A stretch of DNA of 64,000 nucleotides from Bin80 sp965207565 (GTDB lineage Bacteria; Bacteroidota; Rhodothermia; Rhodothermales; Bin80): the NCBI GenBank assembly GCA_965207565.1, contig CBDBMQ010000001.1, positions 62,001 to 126,000 on the forward strand. Direction: 5' to 3'. Shown one piece after another: positions 47,699 to 57,751 of this stretch; position 1 is the first letter of the stretch, and every line of letters begins with the position of its first letter. A program made the translations under genes and the position numbers. Under the pieces are notes generated by a model. The model searched no databases. It was not told the origin of the DNA and worked only from the letters and a program-made list of their open reading frames with translations.

Positions 47699-50047
47699 TT
47701 AATTGCGCCCTGCAATACCAACACCCACGAATACGCCCGGCTGATCAATTCTGCGAGTGAAGTTGATCCGTACCGGAGCTCGTGCAATACTCAGCGTAAC
47801 TTCATGGATCCAGCGACCATTCATGTATACATGTGCCCCACCAAGGCGCGTACTGACGTTCTGACCTACCAGTGGACGAATACGAAGTGCCTCAAACAGA
47901 AGACTGCGAAAATTATGCTCCCAATAGCCCCCAATCGTTTGACGCCCAATGAGTCGACGATTCCGAACAGAACGCAATGTGCCCAGTTCTCCGACTGCCC
48001 ACACACTCCCTTCCGCCACATGCCAACGATCCATTGGAGCTCGCCGGCTGATTAATCCAGCCAGGATACGCAGCGAAAGTCCTGCGGGCACCGGGCGGCG
48101 ACGCATGAACGTACGTGTATGAAAATCTGCCAATAATGTAGCCCGAATATCACTAGGATTGCTAGGTGAATGTCCAAATTCGATCCTGGCTTCCACGCTC
48201 TTTTGCGGGCTAACATGGTAAGGCTTCCAGGCTTCTCCGGCCGCAACCCTGAGCTCAAGAGTTTGACGCTGCCCGGGGTGTATAGGCGGGTTCTCAGGGA
48301 ATTTCTTGTTCAGTGGCCATGGACGCTCTACATGGGTCTCCATGGAATCAATCAGCGCATAGGTTCCCGAAAGCATCATCCTGATCCCCCTCGTCTCATA
48401 ACGCGCACTCGCACGAAGGCTTCTCGACCAGTACCAGTCAAAATAATCCTGTGCAAAAAATCTTGATGACAGCGAATTCAAAGCCTCCGTGTGGATCAAC
48501 GTCCCGTTCTGCGGATGCGTGTTCTGATCATACACCACAGAGGTCTGCAACGACTCGGTTTCCTGACGATTTAATGCGACGGTGAGACGTGTCCGACCAT
48601 ATCCAAGGGACTGACCAATTCGTGCGGCAACCTTGCGATTATTTCGAAGAGGAAAGACTCTGCCGGCTCCCACACGTGTTCCGTCCACACGGTTGTATGC
48701 AAACCAGGGAATGAATCCCCCAATAACGGGAAAAGTAAACTGAGGCCGGTCTCCCAATCGAAAGCTGTATAAATCAGATTCTGAACCGATCGCTAGGTTT
48801 CCTGGTGGCAGCGCCTGGCGAAGCGTCAGCGGCTTCTTCCATCGAAGATCGTCCAGAGCTTCCACTTCTCGCGCGGTCAGGGCGACCATATCCAGTCCCA
48901 TTAGAAACAAGTCATCCCGCAAAACAGAAGTTGAATCAACCTGTAGTTGCTCTTCACGAGTGAATGGACCACTCGGTACAGGGTCGTTGGCCTGATAGTC
49001 CATGAACCTGACGGTCTGTTCGACCACGGCCGGACTGACCCGCTCCCCGTTCGGCTCTACATGAACCCAACCCTGTAATTGAAGATCTATTGGGAGCCAG
49101 AATGAATCCACCTGGGCAAAATTCTGGCGGTACATGACATTCCAGTCTCGTGTATCGGGAGAAAAGACCACATGGGAGGCAGGCTTTAAATCCGCCTCCA
49201 CAAGTGCGTACACACTATCCAACACCGAGAGCCGACCAATCAACGTGGCTTCCTGATTGCTTTTCGGAGCAACATAGATATCGTATAACTGCTGGCCATC
49301 CCACATGCGGCGCCCCGCAAACGTGAACGTATAGCGCTCCAATGCATCCGGGTGTGTCGGTCCAAAAAATGACAGCCCATTGATCTGTACGTGATCGGAA
49401 GAAAAATCCTGCGGTGCCAGCGTCAAACCCAACTGCTCATGAAAGTCAGAGGTTGTACGCATGGACCGGATGACATCCCTGATCCCGCTGCCCCTGACAA
49501 AATATCGGTCGAACATCGCTTCATTGACCAGAACAATCCGATCCCGATTCTGAAGCGTGAGTCTGGCATACACTCTTGCGTTGTGGGATTCCAGATGGCG
49601 CCTGCGCGCGGCTTTGCGACGGATGACCTCCTGCATAATCCCGGTAGCCAGATAATCTCCTGTGATCAGTAGCTCCGGTAATTCAATCGCTGCAGGCTCA
49701 AGGCTCATGTGGATGACCCGCACATCATTCGGTAACAATTCGACTCGCACCGGGTGATAACCAATGTGGTGGAAAACGAGCGCAGCCGGGAGACTGGGAA
49801 GAGTGATTTCAAAATCACCTTCCCGATTAGTGATCGTACCCTGATTACTCCCTTCCAAAATAACGTGTGTGGAAGAAAGCGGTAACTGGCTGACGGAGTC
49901 CCGTACAGAGCCCGTAATCAACACCTGCCCCGTTACCTGCTGTGGGTACATCTGGATCGCGGCAAGACCTAGGAAAGTCAAAAAACACAACCGAATACTA
50001 CATCCTCTGAATGATGCAAAACCGCACTCTGAATCGTGGTGTCTCAT
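47699..50047 (-). CDS. DUF5686 outer-membrane protein with carboxypeptidase-regulatory-like domain
   Basis: ATG 50047 is preferred; the TTG at 50065 would add six residues and overlap the upstream stop. An AGGGA-type site precedes ATG 50047. The product has a signal-like hydrophobic stretch (CFLTFLGLAAIQMYP) and an N-terminal carboxypeptidase-regulatory-like domain (TGSVRDSVSQLPLSSTHVIL, TNREGDFEITLP). A linker with conserved helix (IMQEVIRRKAARRR) leads to a long beta-barrel typical of DUF5686 (WLPIDLQLQGWVHVE). It is paralogous to the gene at 50062. Function in the family is unclear, possibly surface assembly or transport. Confidence 0.8.
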   Translation of the reverse strand: MRHHDSECGFASFRGCSIRLCFLTFLGLAAIQMYPQQVTGQVLITGSVRDSVSQLPLSSTHVILEGSNQGTITNREGDFEITLPSLPAALVFHHIGYHPVRVELLPNDVRVIHMSLEPAAIELPELLITGDYLATGIMQEVIRRKAARRRHLESHNARVYARLTLQNRDRIVLVNEAMFDRYFVRGSGIRDVIRSMRTTSDFHEQLGLTLAPQDFSSDHVQINGLSFFGPTHPDALERYTFTFAGRRMWDGQQLYDIYVAPKSNQEATLIGRLSVLDSVYALVEADLKPASHVVFSPDTRDWNVMYRQNFAQVDSFWLPIDLQLQGWVHVEPNGERVSPAVVEQTVRFMDYQANDPVPSGPFTREEQLQVDSTSVLRDDLFLMGLDMVALTAREVEALDDLRWKKPLTLRQALPPGNLAIGSESDLYSFRLGDRPQFTFPVIGGFIPWFAYNRVDGTRVGAGRVFPLRNNRKVAARIGQSLGYGRTRLTVALNRQETESLQTSVVYDQNTHPQNGTLIHTEALNSLSSRFFAQDYFDWYWSRSLRASARYETRGIRMMLSGTYALIDSMETHVERPWPLNKKFPENPPIHPGQRQTLELRVAAGEAWKPYHVSPQKSVEARIEFGHSPSNPSDIRATLLADFHTRTFMRRRPVPAGLSLRILAGLISRRAPMDRWHVAEGSVWAVGELGTLRSVRNRRLIGRQTIGGYWEHNFRSLLFEALRIRPLVGQNVSTRLGGAHVYMNGRWIHEVTLSIARAPVRINFTRRIDQPGVFVGVGIAGRN

Positions 50048-50061
50048 CCATTCCCTGTGTG

Positions 50062-52422
50062 TCAAAAAATACGCGCCACGCCAATCGCAGGATAAAATCG
50101 ATTCTCTCCGATTCGATACGCAAGGTCCAAACGCATAACGCCAAATACACCACTCAATGAAACCCCCAACTCATTATGATCGATCCATTGATTCCCGCGA
50201 GATCTCGCTCCGCGAACAAAAGCGTGCCCGCCAAAAACCAATACATTGTAGCCTTTATTGGCCATCCACCGCAGACCCAGCATTTCGAAAGGCAGCGTGC
50301 GAAAATTGTGCTCCCAATGCCCAAAGACGATCCCGTTGCCCTGGTAAGGTAATCCCTGAAGGGAATACAACGAACCGCCCCAATGAAAAATTGTGGCTCC
50401 CCCCTCGACGATAAATGAACGCTGGGGCGGTAACGCCCGCCCTCCATCGGAAGCCAAGCCCACGGAAATACCAAAATCAAGTGTCGCGGGCAAAAACCTC
50501 CTCTGCAACAAGGTCGTGATTCGCCCGCCTGCCTTTAGGTAATACCGCCGGAAAGTAATGTCTGACCAGGGCATTGAGATCTCAATGCTGGACTCAAAAT
50601 ATCTTGATGGACCGAATTCCAAGGGGATATCATGGCCGGCGCGAAATGTAGCCGTAAATGTTCTGAGATCACCCTCCGTAATCGCTCCATTCGGACGTTG
50701 GGGCGTACGCTTGCCCAATAAATCGTAGCTCTCATTGCCAAATAATTTTGAATGCTTTTCGTGGAGATACGTGCCGGTGATGGTGGCTGAGCGCCACTTC
50801 TTTATCCTGTACCCTCCCGTAAAAAAGAACCCCGCCCGCCGATAGTAATCAAAATAATCGTCCTTCCCCAAAAGCATTAAGCCGCTATTCTGTAGACGCC
50901 CGTAGATATTTGACTGATAAGTACGTTCGTTCTCTGCACGATAACCTACATCAATAAACCAGCCTTTATCCAGGCGAATGGATCCTTTCATATCCCCTCG
51001 TTCTGCTGTATTGTAGCCCACCTGCGCTTGTATCTCAAGTACCTCTCCAAACTCTTTTTTTGATCCAAGTCCCAAATGCAGTACATCCACCCGGTTATAC
51101 CAGATATAAGGTCGAAGACCAAGTTTGGAGATAAATGAAAAAGAGTGCTGAACAGATTCACGCCGCTTTTCTGCTTCCTCAATCCGATTGATCGCGCGCC
51201 CCAAAGATCCCCTGGGGCTGTACGCTTCCCGAAGGGAGTATGTACTGTCAATGGATGCATACGCCACCGTTTCCTTAGGGGTGAGCGGGACAATCGCCCC
51301 CTCACGTTGGAATGATTCACCGGATGCCACTGCGGATGAATCAACCTGTAGCCGATAGCCCTCTTCTTCAAACAGGCTGTCCGCAAGCTCTACGTTCAAT
51401 TGATAATCGGTAAACCGCGAGACCATATCAATCCCGATGGGTGGTAAACTCAGCAGCACTCCAAATGAAATTTCCACCTCCGTGCTTGAGCGCAGATCTA
51501 TCGGCAGCCAAACCTGCCCGCCATAGTTGGAAAACTGCTGCAGATATGTAGTCTCGTATTTCTGGATTGGCAAAGGAAACAGGAACGCTGGCCCTGGACG
51601 CAACCTCGCTTCCATGAGGGCAAAGTCCCCGTCAATCACAGATACACTGCCTACAAATGCACTGGTATACTTCAGTTTGGGCTCGACTGCTATATCATAG
51701 ACGAGCGCATCATCAACTCTACGTGTTCCCTCTAGGGTAAACACATACCTGTCCAATGCACCTGGATGCGTCACGCCAATGAGTGTGTGACCGCTGATTT
51801 CAATATCATCGTCATACAGGTTCAACATGGTTAACGCGGCAGGGAGTGCCTCTGTATTTGTAAGCGGTACATTTCCTGTGCTGCGTGACCCGGTGACCTC
51901 CTCGCGAAGTCCACGATCCTGATCCCACCAGGCAGTAGCTGCAGACTCAATGATTGCAACAATCCCTGAATCATTGGAAAAGGTGTAGCGCGCATACGCC
52001 TTCGCTTCGAACGTACTGAGCTGCTTCCGCCAGATTTGCTTCCGTTCGATGACTTGACGCATAATCCATATGGCTGGATCGTCTTCTGTCACAACCATCT
52101 GCTCCATTTCCAGCGCAACCGGCTCCAGTCGGAATTCCAACGGAGTCAGTGTATGTGCAGTCAGCGTGTCCGTTCGAAATCCGATGTACCGCACCACAAT
52201 GTCAACCGGCAAGTTGTCCACTGCAATTTCATACATCCCGTCATTATTCGTTATCGTCCCCCGATAGGTACCCGCAATCTGCACGGTCGCTGCAGGTAAG
52301 GACTCATTGGTGACTGCGTCACTGACGCGGCCCCGAAGAATCTGCGCACAAATCTCTGGCGAGTACATCATGCATCCAAGCAGAATCAAGCCCGATACTC
52401 TGAGAGCCCTTCGTCTAGCCAT
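50062..52422 (-). CDS. DUF5686 outer-membrane protein with carboxypeptidase-regulatory-like domain
   Basis: The 786-residue paralogue of the previous gene has a signal region (LILLGCMMYSPEICA), a carboxypeptidase-regulatory-like domain (GRVSDAVTNESLPAATVQIA, NNDGMYEIAVDNLP), a helix (IMRQVIERKQIWRKQLS) and a barrel (VWLPIDLRSSTEVE). It overlaps the patatin gene by eight bases and the next paralogue's upstream TTG by four, so the three genes form one transcription unit. Patatin-like lipases often neighbour outer-membrane barrels, which suggests work on the outer membrane; this is inference. Confidence 0.82.
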   Translation of the reverse strand: MARRRALRVSGLILLGCMMYSPEICAQILRGRVSDAVTNESLPAATVQIAGTYRGTITNNDGMYEIAVDNLPVDIVVRYIGFRTDTLTAHTLTPLEFRLEPVALEMEQMVVTEDDPAIWIMRQVIERKQIWRKQLSTFEAKAYARYTFSNDSGIVAIIESAATAWWDQDRGLREEVTGSRSTGNVPLTNTEALPAALTMLNLYDDDIEISGHTLIGVTHPGALDRYVFTLEGTRRVDDALVYDIAVEPKLKYTSAFVGSVSVIDGDFALMEARLRPGPAFLFPLPIQKYETTYLQQFSNYGGQVWLPIDLRSSTEVEISFGVLLSLPPIGIDMVSRFTDYQLNVELADSLFEEEGYRLQVDSSAVASGESFQREGAIVPLTPKETVAYASIDSTYSLREAYSPRGSLGRAINRIEEAEKRRESVQHSFSFISKLGLRPYIWYNRVDVLHLGLGSKKEFGEVLEIQAQVGYNTAERGDMKGSIRLDKGWFIDVGYRAENERTYQSNIYGRLQNSGLMLLGKDDYFDYYRRAGFFFTGGYRIKKWRSATITGTYLHEKHSKLFGNESYDLLGKRTPQRPNGAITEGDLRTFTATFRAGHDIPLEFGPSRYFESSIEISMPWSDITFRRYYLKAGGRITTLLQRRFLPATLDFGISVGLASDGGRALPPQRSFIVEGGATIFHWGGSLYSLQGLPYQGNGIVFGHWEHNFRTLPFEMLGLRWMANKGYNVLVFGGHAFVRGARSRGNQWIDHNELGVSLSGVFGVMRLDLAYRIGENRFYPAIGVARIF

Positions 52423-53584
52423 CTATTGATTTTGTTAGAAATTTTTCGATTGCGGTGGTCTGCCGCCTGCCATCTTCATAGCCCAGCTCTAGTACCCGCC
52501 CGATAAATTCTGGGTCAAACAGCATGACACTAAGCCAATCCGGGCTCAGGGTCTCTCCACTTCCCAGACCCCGTGTCAACATCCGAAAAACCCCCTTCGT
52601 CTTCACTTCCAATCCCTTGGCCAACTTCGCGATATCCCTCGATGGATGGATCAGAAGAATATTGACCGGGCGGATCCCGTTTCGTTCGGCCGGGGGTACA
52701 TGTTTGACCAATTCGGTAATTCTCTCTGCCATCCGAACATCATGGTCAAACGCATCCAGGAACGTGGCATTCAAAAGGATACCCATGACCTGAGCAGCAG
52801 GTGGATACCCGATTATCGCAGGCTCTGCGGCTTCAATCTGGGTGCGAACGTACTTGGGCGAAATACAAATAATATCTGTTGCACCCAGGTGCAATGCAGG
52901 TGAAATCGGCGCGATGAGGCGAATCCCCCCATCCCCATACCATGCATCACCAAGCCTCACCGCTGGGAATAACAGTGGTAACGCCGAAGAAGCCATGACA
53001 TGATCAAGCGTAATCGTGTCGTGATGTGCAATACGATTCGGGCGCTGCCAAGTCTGTATATCTCGTCCCTGTATCCAACTCACAGACTGGCCTGTCGTAA
53101 AACTCGTAGTCGTGATGCAAACCGATGTCAGTTCTCCTTCGTCAAGATTCTTGCGAATCTGTGGCAGTGTGCCATCAGAAGCAGCAGGTAACCTACGCGA
53201 GAGGTAGTGGCGCAGTGGTGTCGTATTGAGGAGCGCCTCCCCTTCCTGAACACGAATCGTGATATTCCCAAATGGGACCCGTGGGAACACCCTCCGGATT
53301 AACCCTATGGTTGATTCCGCTTCATAGACCTTGCTTTGATCAATATTTTTCCAGCAATCCACCAACGCTTCTGCGCCATCTCGACCCGGATGACCCGCAA
53401 GAAATGCTGCATTGATTGCCCCTGCAGAGACACCGGTAATGATGGGATATGAGATCTCTGGAGCCAGTTCACGTATATAGGATACGACACCAGCCTGGTA
53501 TGCAGCTCTTGCCCCTCCTCCGGCTAATACCAAAGCAAGTTGCCTTGGCTGCTCCATCTCTTCTATGTGGGATTTATCCGTCAT
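52415..53584 (-). CDS. Patatin-like phospholipase
   Basis: The 389-residue protein begins with the nucleotide-like loop LVLAGGGARAAYQAGV and the active-site motif GVSAG with Ser 53. The catalytic Asp is in GDGGIRLIAPI. This is the Ser-Asp dyad of patatin-like lipases (YchK/RssA-type). Members hydrolyse phospholipids or neutral lipids. No signal peptide is visible, so it is probably cytoplasmic or membrane-associated. It is first in an operon with two DUF5686 genes (overlap eight bases). Confidence 0.85.
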   Translation of the reverse strand: MTDKSHIEEMEQPRQLALVLAGGGARAAYQAGVVSYIRELAPEISYPIITGVSAGAINAAFLAGHPGRDGAEALVDCWKNIDQSKVYEAESTIGLIRRVFPRVPFGNITIRVQEGEALLNTTPLRHYLSRRLPAASDGTLPQIRKNLDEGELTSVCITTTSFTTGQSVSWIQGRDIQTWQRPNRIAHHDTITLDHVMASSALPLLFPAVRLGDAWYGDGGIRLIAPISPALHLGATDIICISPKYVRTQIEAAEPAIIGYPPAAQVMGILLNATFLDAFDHDVRMAERITELVKHVPPAERNGIRPVNILLIHPSRDIAKLAKGLEVKTKGVFRMLTRGLGSGETLSPDWLSVMLFDPEFIGRVLELGYEDGRRQTTAIEKFLTKSIDG

Positions 53585-53890
53585 CTCAGATGAATGGTAT
53601 CCCTCCAGACACGGTTTGAGGAATCTGCCCCAAATCTAGTCCCATATTATTCATCATGAATTTTATGGGTAGACATGTAAACGGTGATATCTCCAATCAA
53701 AATTCTTGATTATAGGTTTTGCAAAAGGCTCTTAATTCTACAAAATGACAGTTGGAAATTTAGGCGTGCCTGCAATACTTGTGAATCCCTATCCATGCTG
53801 GTGGGTTCTGGTATCAGAAGCATCATTGACAATCCAACCCTTTGCAGAGATGACCATCCAGGCGTGAGACTGGCGGGCAGCTCACTGCAT
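53585..53890. other. Gap with palindromic element and IS-end-like sequence
   Basis: The gap holds the 30-base repeat at 53641-53670 and ataggttttgcaaaaggctc near 53712-53731, an IS-end-like pattern. The frames present (53684-53947 and 53710-53970) have no recognisable content. Confidence 0.5.
53641..53670. repeat. 30-bp dispersed palindromic element, copy 1
   Basis: It is identical over 30 bases to 61821-61850. CCCATA at one end and TATGGG at the other, with attcatcatgaat inside, allow a hairpin. The bases just after it are also alike (agaca against tgaca). Confidence 0.85.
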
Positions 53891-56101
53891 CTACTCTGCC
53901 TCAAGAATCTCTTCCACAAGCCGATCGGCTTCGTAAACATGTTGTAATGAGGCCAGGATCGCCCGAACATCTACCGAAACTGTTCGTGCTGTTCGGTCCG
54001 AAAATATATATACATTGGGTAGAGATTCAATATTGCCATCAAATACTATGCCTACGATCTCCAAATCCTGATTTAAAAGTGGAGATCCAGAATTCCCTCC
54101 CGTAATATCGTTGGTACTGACCAGATTGAGCGGGGTTGAGAGATCAAATATCTCTGGCAGATCCCGCCAGCGCTCCGGGAGATCCCACGATCCGCTTATG
54201 TCCCGGTAGGCATAAAAGTGATCATACAGCCCATAAAAGGTCGTAAAGGCAGGTGCGCGGGTTCCATTGTACGTATACCCACCAACACGCCCGTCTGATA
54301 TTCGGAGCGAAAAGGAGGCATCTGGAGGTACATCTGTCCCGTAAAGTGCAAAACGAAGCGATGCCAATTCGGCAACCAGAAGGTCTTCTCTGTTTTTGAA
54401 ACTCTCGGCCTGTTGCTGAGCCGTAAAATACAACGGTGCCAACGCGCTGATCACCGGCACCACCGGATCATCACTGCTCAGGAATCCTTTATCCAGAAGG
54501 TCGGCAAACCCCGCAGAATCCGAGAGCACTGTGGTCGCCACAAGATTGGCCGCCAGACTATCAACAGTAAGTCCCCCTAATATGCTTCGCATCGTTGGGT
54601 CCTGCTCTCCCAAAGCCTCCAGAAGCTCTTCAAGCCGAAGAGTAATGATCGCTCTGTCCACCTCTGCCGGAAAGTCATCCAACGCCAGTGCATCCTCGAG
54701 AATATCATCAAGCACCTCCTGATCCACATAACCGCGGCGCTGCAGATTTGCATAGTAGTATCCATACAGAGCGCGCGTCAGGATCCGCGATCCGACTGTC
54801 GTTCCAAAGAACATGAACGCCGCCATACGGCCCGCCTCCGCACGCTTTGACAGCTGAAGTTCATCCAATTCCTGAAACAATGACCCATAACGCATTGACA
54901 GCGAATCTGACTGAAAAAGATCTTCCCTGATCTGAAATTCCGCTGCACTGCGGCGTGCAATCAGTGTGTCGTTACGAAGCCCTTCCAACTGCCCCGAGAG
55001 CGATTTGAGTGAATTACTGGCCGTAAACCACATGTTCTCAAATGCATCTGCACCCGCTCCATCCATGCCAATGAATGGTCGCAATACTTCTACACGCCGC
55101 TGCAGGGTCTCGACCTGCTGAACCAGCGCATAGTCCCGCTCAAACATGAGTTGCGACACGCTACCAAACCGGCTGGTTGACCCTGGATTGCCCACCACAA
55201 AGACGGCATCCTCCACATCTGCTCCCTCGCTACTCCATTGGTAATATTCCGGCGTGACTGCGGGGTTACCCTCTTGATCATAAGCACGGAAAAAGGCCAT
55301 ATCAAGCGTATACCGGGGAAAGGTGAAATTATCCTCTTCGCCTCCGAAGTATCCCAGTCTCTTTTCTGGAGCCATCACTAGGCGTACATCCTCGTAACGC
55401 CGATAGGTATAGGCGGCATATCGTTCACCGCTGTAAAGCTCAATCACTTCCACCCGGAGCGTCGAGTCTCGCATCTTGGCGGCGCTTGTCAACTCGCCCG
55501 CAATCACCGAAGCCTTATCTCTGCGTGCACGGACACGCTCATTATCCCCACGCACAATGCGGCTGGCACCATGTACTCGCCGAGTGACATCTGCAATTTC
55601 CCAGAGTTGCTCAACGTACAAGTCGGGTACTCTTCGCTCATCAGCAGCGGTCGCAGCTAAAAACCCCTCTTCCAGTAAGTGATCTGCCTCACCAGACACC
55701 TCAGTAATACTCTCGCGAGCACAGTGATGATTCGTTAGAATTAACCCCTGACCCGAAACAAAGCTGGCAGAGCAGTTTGCCCCGAATCGTAGCGCCCCTA
55801 GTCTGGCTTTGGCAAACCACGCAGAATCAGCGTCGATCCCGTACGCTTCCGCGAGCCATTCCACAGGCGGGTTATCAAATGTCCACATCTTCCCCCCATC
55901 AAACCGATCAAGATCCACATCGAATCGATCCACGGTCAGAGACGGAGTAGGATCCGGCACTTCCACGGATGGAACAGAGGCTTGAGGCTCTTCCACAACC
56001 AGAGGCTCATTAACCACCTGGACCACTTCTACGGCGCCGGGGGCACAACCTGCCAGACATAGCAGGAATCCTGCAATGAACCAATCTTTGTAATTACCCA
56101 T
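53891..56101 (-). CDS. S46 family dipeptidyl-peptidase, lipoprotein, DPP7-like
   Basis: From ATG 56101 (a GTG at 56113 is less likely) the product is 736 residues. A lipoprotein signal has lipobox LAGC. The chymotrypsin-like fold carries catalytic His in ILTNHHCARES, Asp in FTFPRYTLDMAFF and Ser in TGGNSGSPLL. The helical cap of about 250 residues that defines S46 is present (e.g. YYYANLQRRGYVDQEVLDDI). Eighteen residues after the catalytic Ser is a Gly (VFDGN), the position where DPP7 enzymes have Gly and DPP11 enzymes have Arg; so a DPP7-like preference for hydrophobic P1 residues is inferred. It releases dipeptides from periplasmic or outer-membrane peptides. It overlaps the upstream S46-like gene by eight bases. 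Confidence 0.88.
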   Translation of the reverse strand: MGNYKDWFIAGFLLCLAGCAPGAVEVVQVVNEPLVVEEPQASVPSVEVPDPTPSLTVDRFDVDLDRFDGGKMWTFDNPPVEWLAEAYGIDADSAWFAKARLGALRFGANCSASFVSGQGLILTNHHCARESITEVSGEADHLLEEGFLAATAADERRVPDLYVEQLWEIADVTRRVHGASRIVRGDNERVRARRDKASVIAGELTSAAKMRDSTLRVEVIELYSGERYAAYTYRRYEDVRLVMAPEKRLGYFGGEEDNFTFPRYTLDMAFFRAYDQEGNPAVTPEYYQWSSEGADVEDAVFVVGNPGSTSRFGSVSQLMFERDYALVQQVETLQRRVEVLRPFIGMDGAGADAFENMWFTASNSLKSLSGQLEGLRNDTLIARRSAAEFQIREDLFQSDSLSMRYGSLFQELDELQLSKRAEAGRMAAFMFFGTTVGSRILTRALYGYYYANLQRRGYVDQEVLDDILEDALALDDFPAEVDRAIITLRLEELLEALGEQDPTMRSILGGLTVDSLAANLVATTVLSDSAGFADLLDKGFLSSDDPVVPVISALAPLYFTAQQQAESFKNREDLLVAELASLRFALYGTDVPPDASFSLRISDGRVGGYTYNGTRAPAFTTFYGLYDHFYAYRDISGSWDLPERWRDLPEIFDLSTPLNLVSTNDITGGNSGSPLLNQDLEIVGIVFDGNIESLPNVYIFSDRTARTVSVDVRAILASLQHVYEADRLVEEILEAE

Positions 56102-57200
56102 TATCCTCTGCACTCCGTGCCTGTTCCGCTAGTTCTTCTATGATACTCTCCGCCTCAAATACAGTCCTTAGAAGTGATAGGATACCCGAAGTCGAAACTG
56201 CAACACAGCGCTCACGCCCCTCTGTGTATGCATGATCGAAAGCAATGCCCAGAATCTCCATGTCTATATCTACAATGCCCGTTCCTATCTGAGCACATCT
56301 GCCGGCCACAGAAAAATTCACTGCTGCGGATAAATCACTTTCTTTGATTCCAGTGCTCCACCCCGCTGGTAGTCCCCAAACTCCCATCGCCCCATGCGAA
56401 TGATGCAGATCCAGCATTCCGTACAGCGTCGTATAAGGCGGACTGACAGTCCCATTGTACGTGAATGTATCCGACAGGGTAACCCTCGTAAACGGCTTGT
56501 TTTCGTTCACTGCCGTGGTGAATAATTTTTCCCGATGACCGGGCGGGCGATCACTCCATCCAAAGTAGCTTTCGGTATCCAGAGGCTGACCACTCTCATC
56601 ATACACCCGAAACAGTGCAAAGTCCAGTGCATACCGGGGATAGACACCATCTTCATTACCAAAATTTGCTACCTCCACAGGAGGAATCAGTACCAGCCTC
56701 ACATCATCGTAAATTCGCCAGGTATACTCCCAGAAGCTACTGCTGTCGTGTGCGGCAGCGATCTCCGTACGTGTTCCAGGTTGTGCATCGCCGGGCGAAT
56801 CCTCTACGCCGTCAAACTTTCGAATCTCGGCAAGTTGTTCTACGATGAGCCCCGCCAATCGATGCTCCTGCGACAATTCATCGGCCACAAATACCGAATC
56901 GGTTGGACGGATCCATGTTTCCAAGGAACGCAGGCATGTAGCACTGGTCACAGCCAAACCATCCGCGCTCACCAGAGCTCCGGCACATTGAGGTAACTGC
57001 AACGTCCCCAGGCGTACATTCTCCATCCAGTCTTCATCCACAATATGTGAGCCCAGAGCCCCCGCATCCGCCTGAGAATGCCACTGGTGTCGCACAATAG
57101 CCGTATCCGCTTCGCCAGAAGTGCTCATCTGCTTTGCCTGGGCAGATGGCACCAACAGTAAAACGATGACGATCCCGTAAACGATGGAACTATTTTTCAT
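56094..57200 (-). CDS. Shortened S46-like protein lacking catalytic residues
   Basis: The 368-residue secreted protein (signal LLLVPSAQA) parallels the neighbouring S46 peptidase over both protease lobes. The His motif is replaced (VTSATCLRS instead of TNHHCARE) and the Ser motif is lost (VAGRCAQIGTG instead of TGGNSGSP). The Asp region remains (YPRYALDFALFRVYD). The helical cap is absent, roughly half the usual length. It is therefore likely a pseudoenzyme derived by duplication, perhaps a partner or regulator of the peptidase with which it is co-transcribed. A binding or inhibitory role is inference. Confidence 0.78.
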   Translation of the reverse strand: MKNSSIVYGIVIVLLLVPSAQAKQMSTSGEADTAIVRHQWHSQADAGALGSHIVDEDWMENVRLGTLQLPQCAGALVSADGLAVTSATCLRSLETWIRPTDSVFVADELSQEHRLAGLIVEQLAEIRKFDGVEDSPGDAQPGTRTEIAAAHDSSSFWEYTWRIYDDVRLVLIPPVEVANFGNEDGVYPRYALDFALFRVYDESGQPLDTESYFGWSDRPPGHREKLFTTAVNENKPFTRVTLSDTFTYNGTVSPPYTTLYGMLDLHHSHGAMGVWGLPAGWSTGIKESDLSAAVNFSVAGRCAQIGTGIVDIDMEILGIAFDHAYTEGRERCVAVSTSGILSLLRTVFEAESIIEELAEQARSAEDNG

Positions 57201-57225
57201 AAGTTTATATCACTCCGATTCGCTT

Positions 57226-57309
57226 GCCGGAGTGGCGGAACTGGTAGACGCGCAGGTCTTAGGAACCTGTGTCCCTTCGGATGTGTGGGTTCGAGTCCCA
57301 CCTCCGGCA
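57226..57309 (+). tRNA. tRNA-Leu (anticodon TAG)
   Basis: The acceptor stem GCCGGAG pairs with CTCCGGC at 57302-57308, with A at 57309. The anticodon stem CAGGT/ACCTG encloses CTTAGGA, giving anticodon TAG. The variable arm (gtcccttcggatgt) is long, as expected for leucine, and the T loop reads GTTCGAGTC. CCA is not encoded. It reads CUA/CUG-type codons. Confidence 0.95.
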
Positions 57310-57333
57310 CTATGTACTGAATAAAATGCACCG

Positions 57334-57702
57334 TCAGGAGTCGACCTTATCGCTTGCCATGAATTTCATGGACAGCGAGTTGACACAATGACGCGTATTC
57401 TTGGCGGTAAACATCTCTCCTGTAAATACGTGTCCGAGGTGCCCGTTGCAATTCGCACAAATGATCTCTGTGCGACGTCCATCTGCATCAGGTATACGTT
57501 GGACCTGACCCGGTATTTCATCATCAAAGCTAGGCCATCCACATCCTGAGCGGAATTTATCCTCCGACCGATACAGAGGTGCATCACATTGGCGGCAGAG
57601 ATAAACCCCCGCAGCATCGTGCTCATAGTATTCTCCCGTAAATGGGCGCTCGGTCCCTTTCTCTAGAATGACGTAGGCCTCTTCATGCGTTAATTCGTTC
57701 AT
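57334..57702 (-). CDS. msrB: Methionine-R-sulfoxide reductase MsrB
   Basis: ATG 57702 (MNELTHEEAYVILEKGTERP) fits the family start; the longer frame to 57849 overlaps the next gene and adds residues with no match. Zinc-binding CxxC pairs are C36-C39 (CRQC) and C82-C85 (CANC). The motif GCGWPSF and catalytic Cys 106 in RHCVNSLSMKF are present. It reduces methionine-R-sulfoxide in proteins. Length 122 is normal for the stand-alone enzyme. The gene is cytoplasmic, since no signal peptide is seen. Confidence 0.92.
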   Translation of the reverse strand: MNELTHEEAYVILEKGTERPFTGEYYEHDAAGVYLCRQCDAPLYRSEDKFRSGCGWPSFDDEIPGQVQRIPDADGRRTEIICANCNGHLGHVFTGEMFTAKNTRHCVNSLSMKFMASDKVDS

Positions 57703-57751
57703 CTTTACAGTTTTGTACTTGCAACTTGAATCTCCGCTGGAATGTTGCCCG

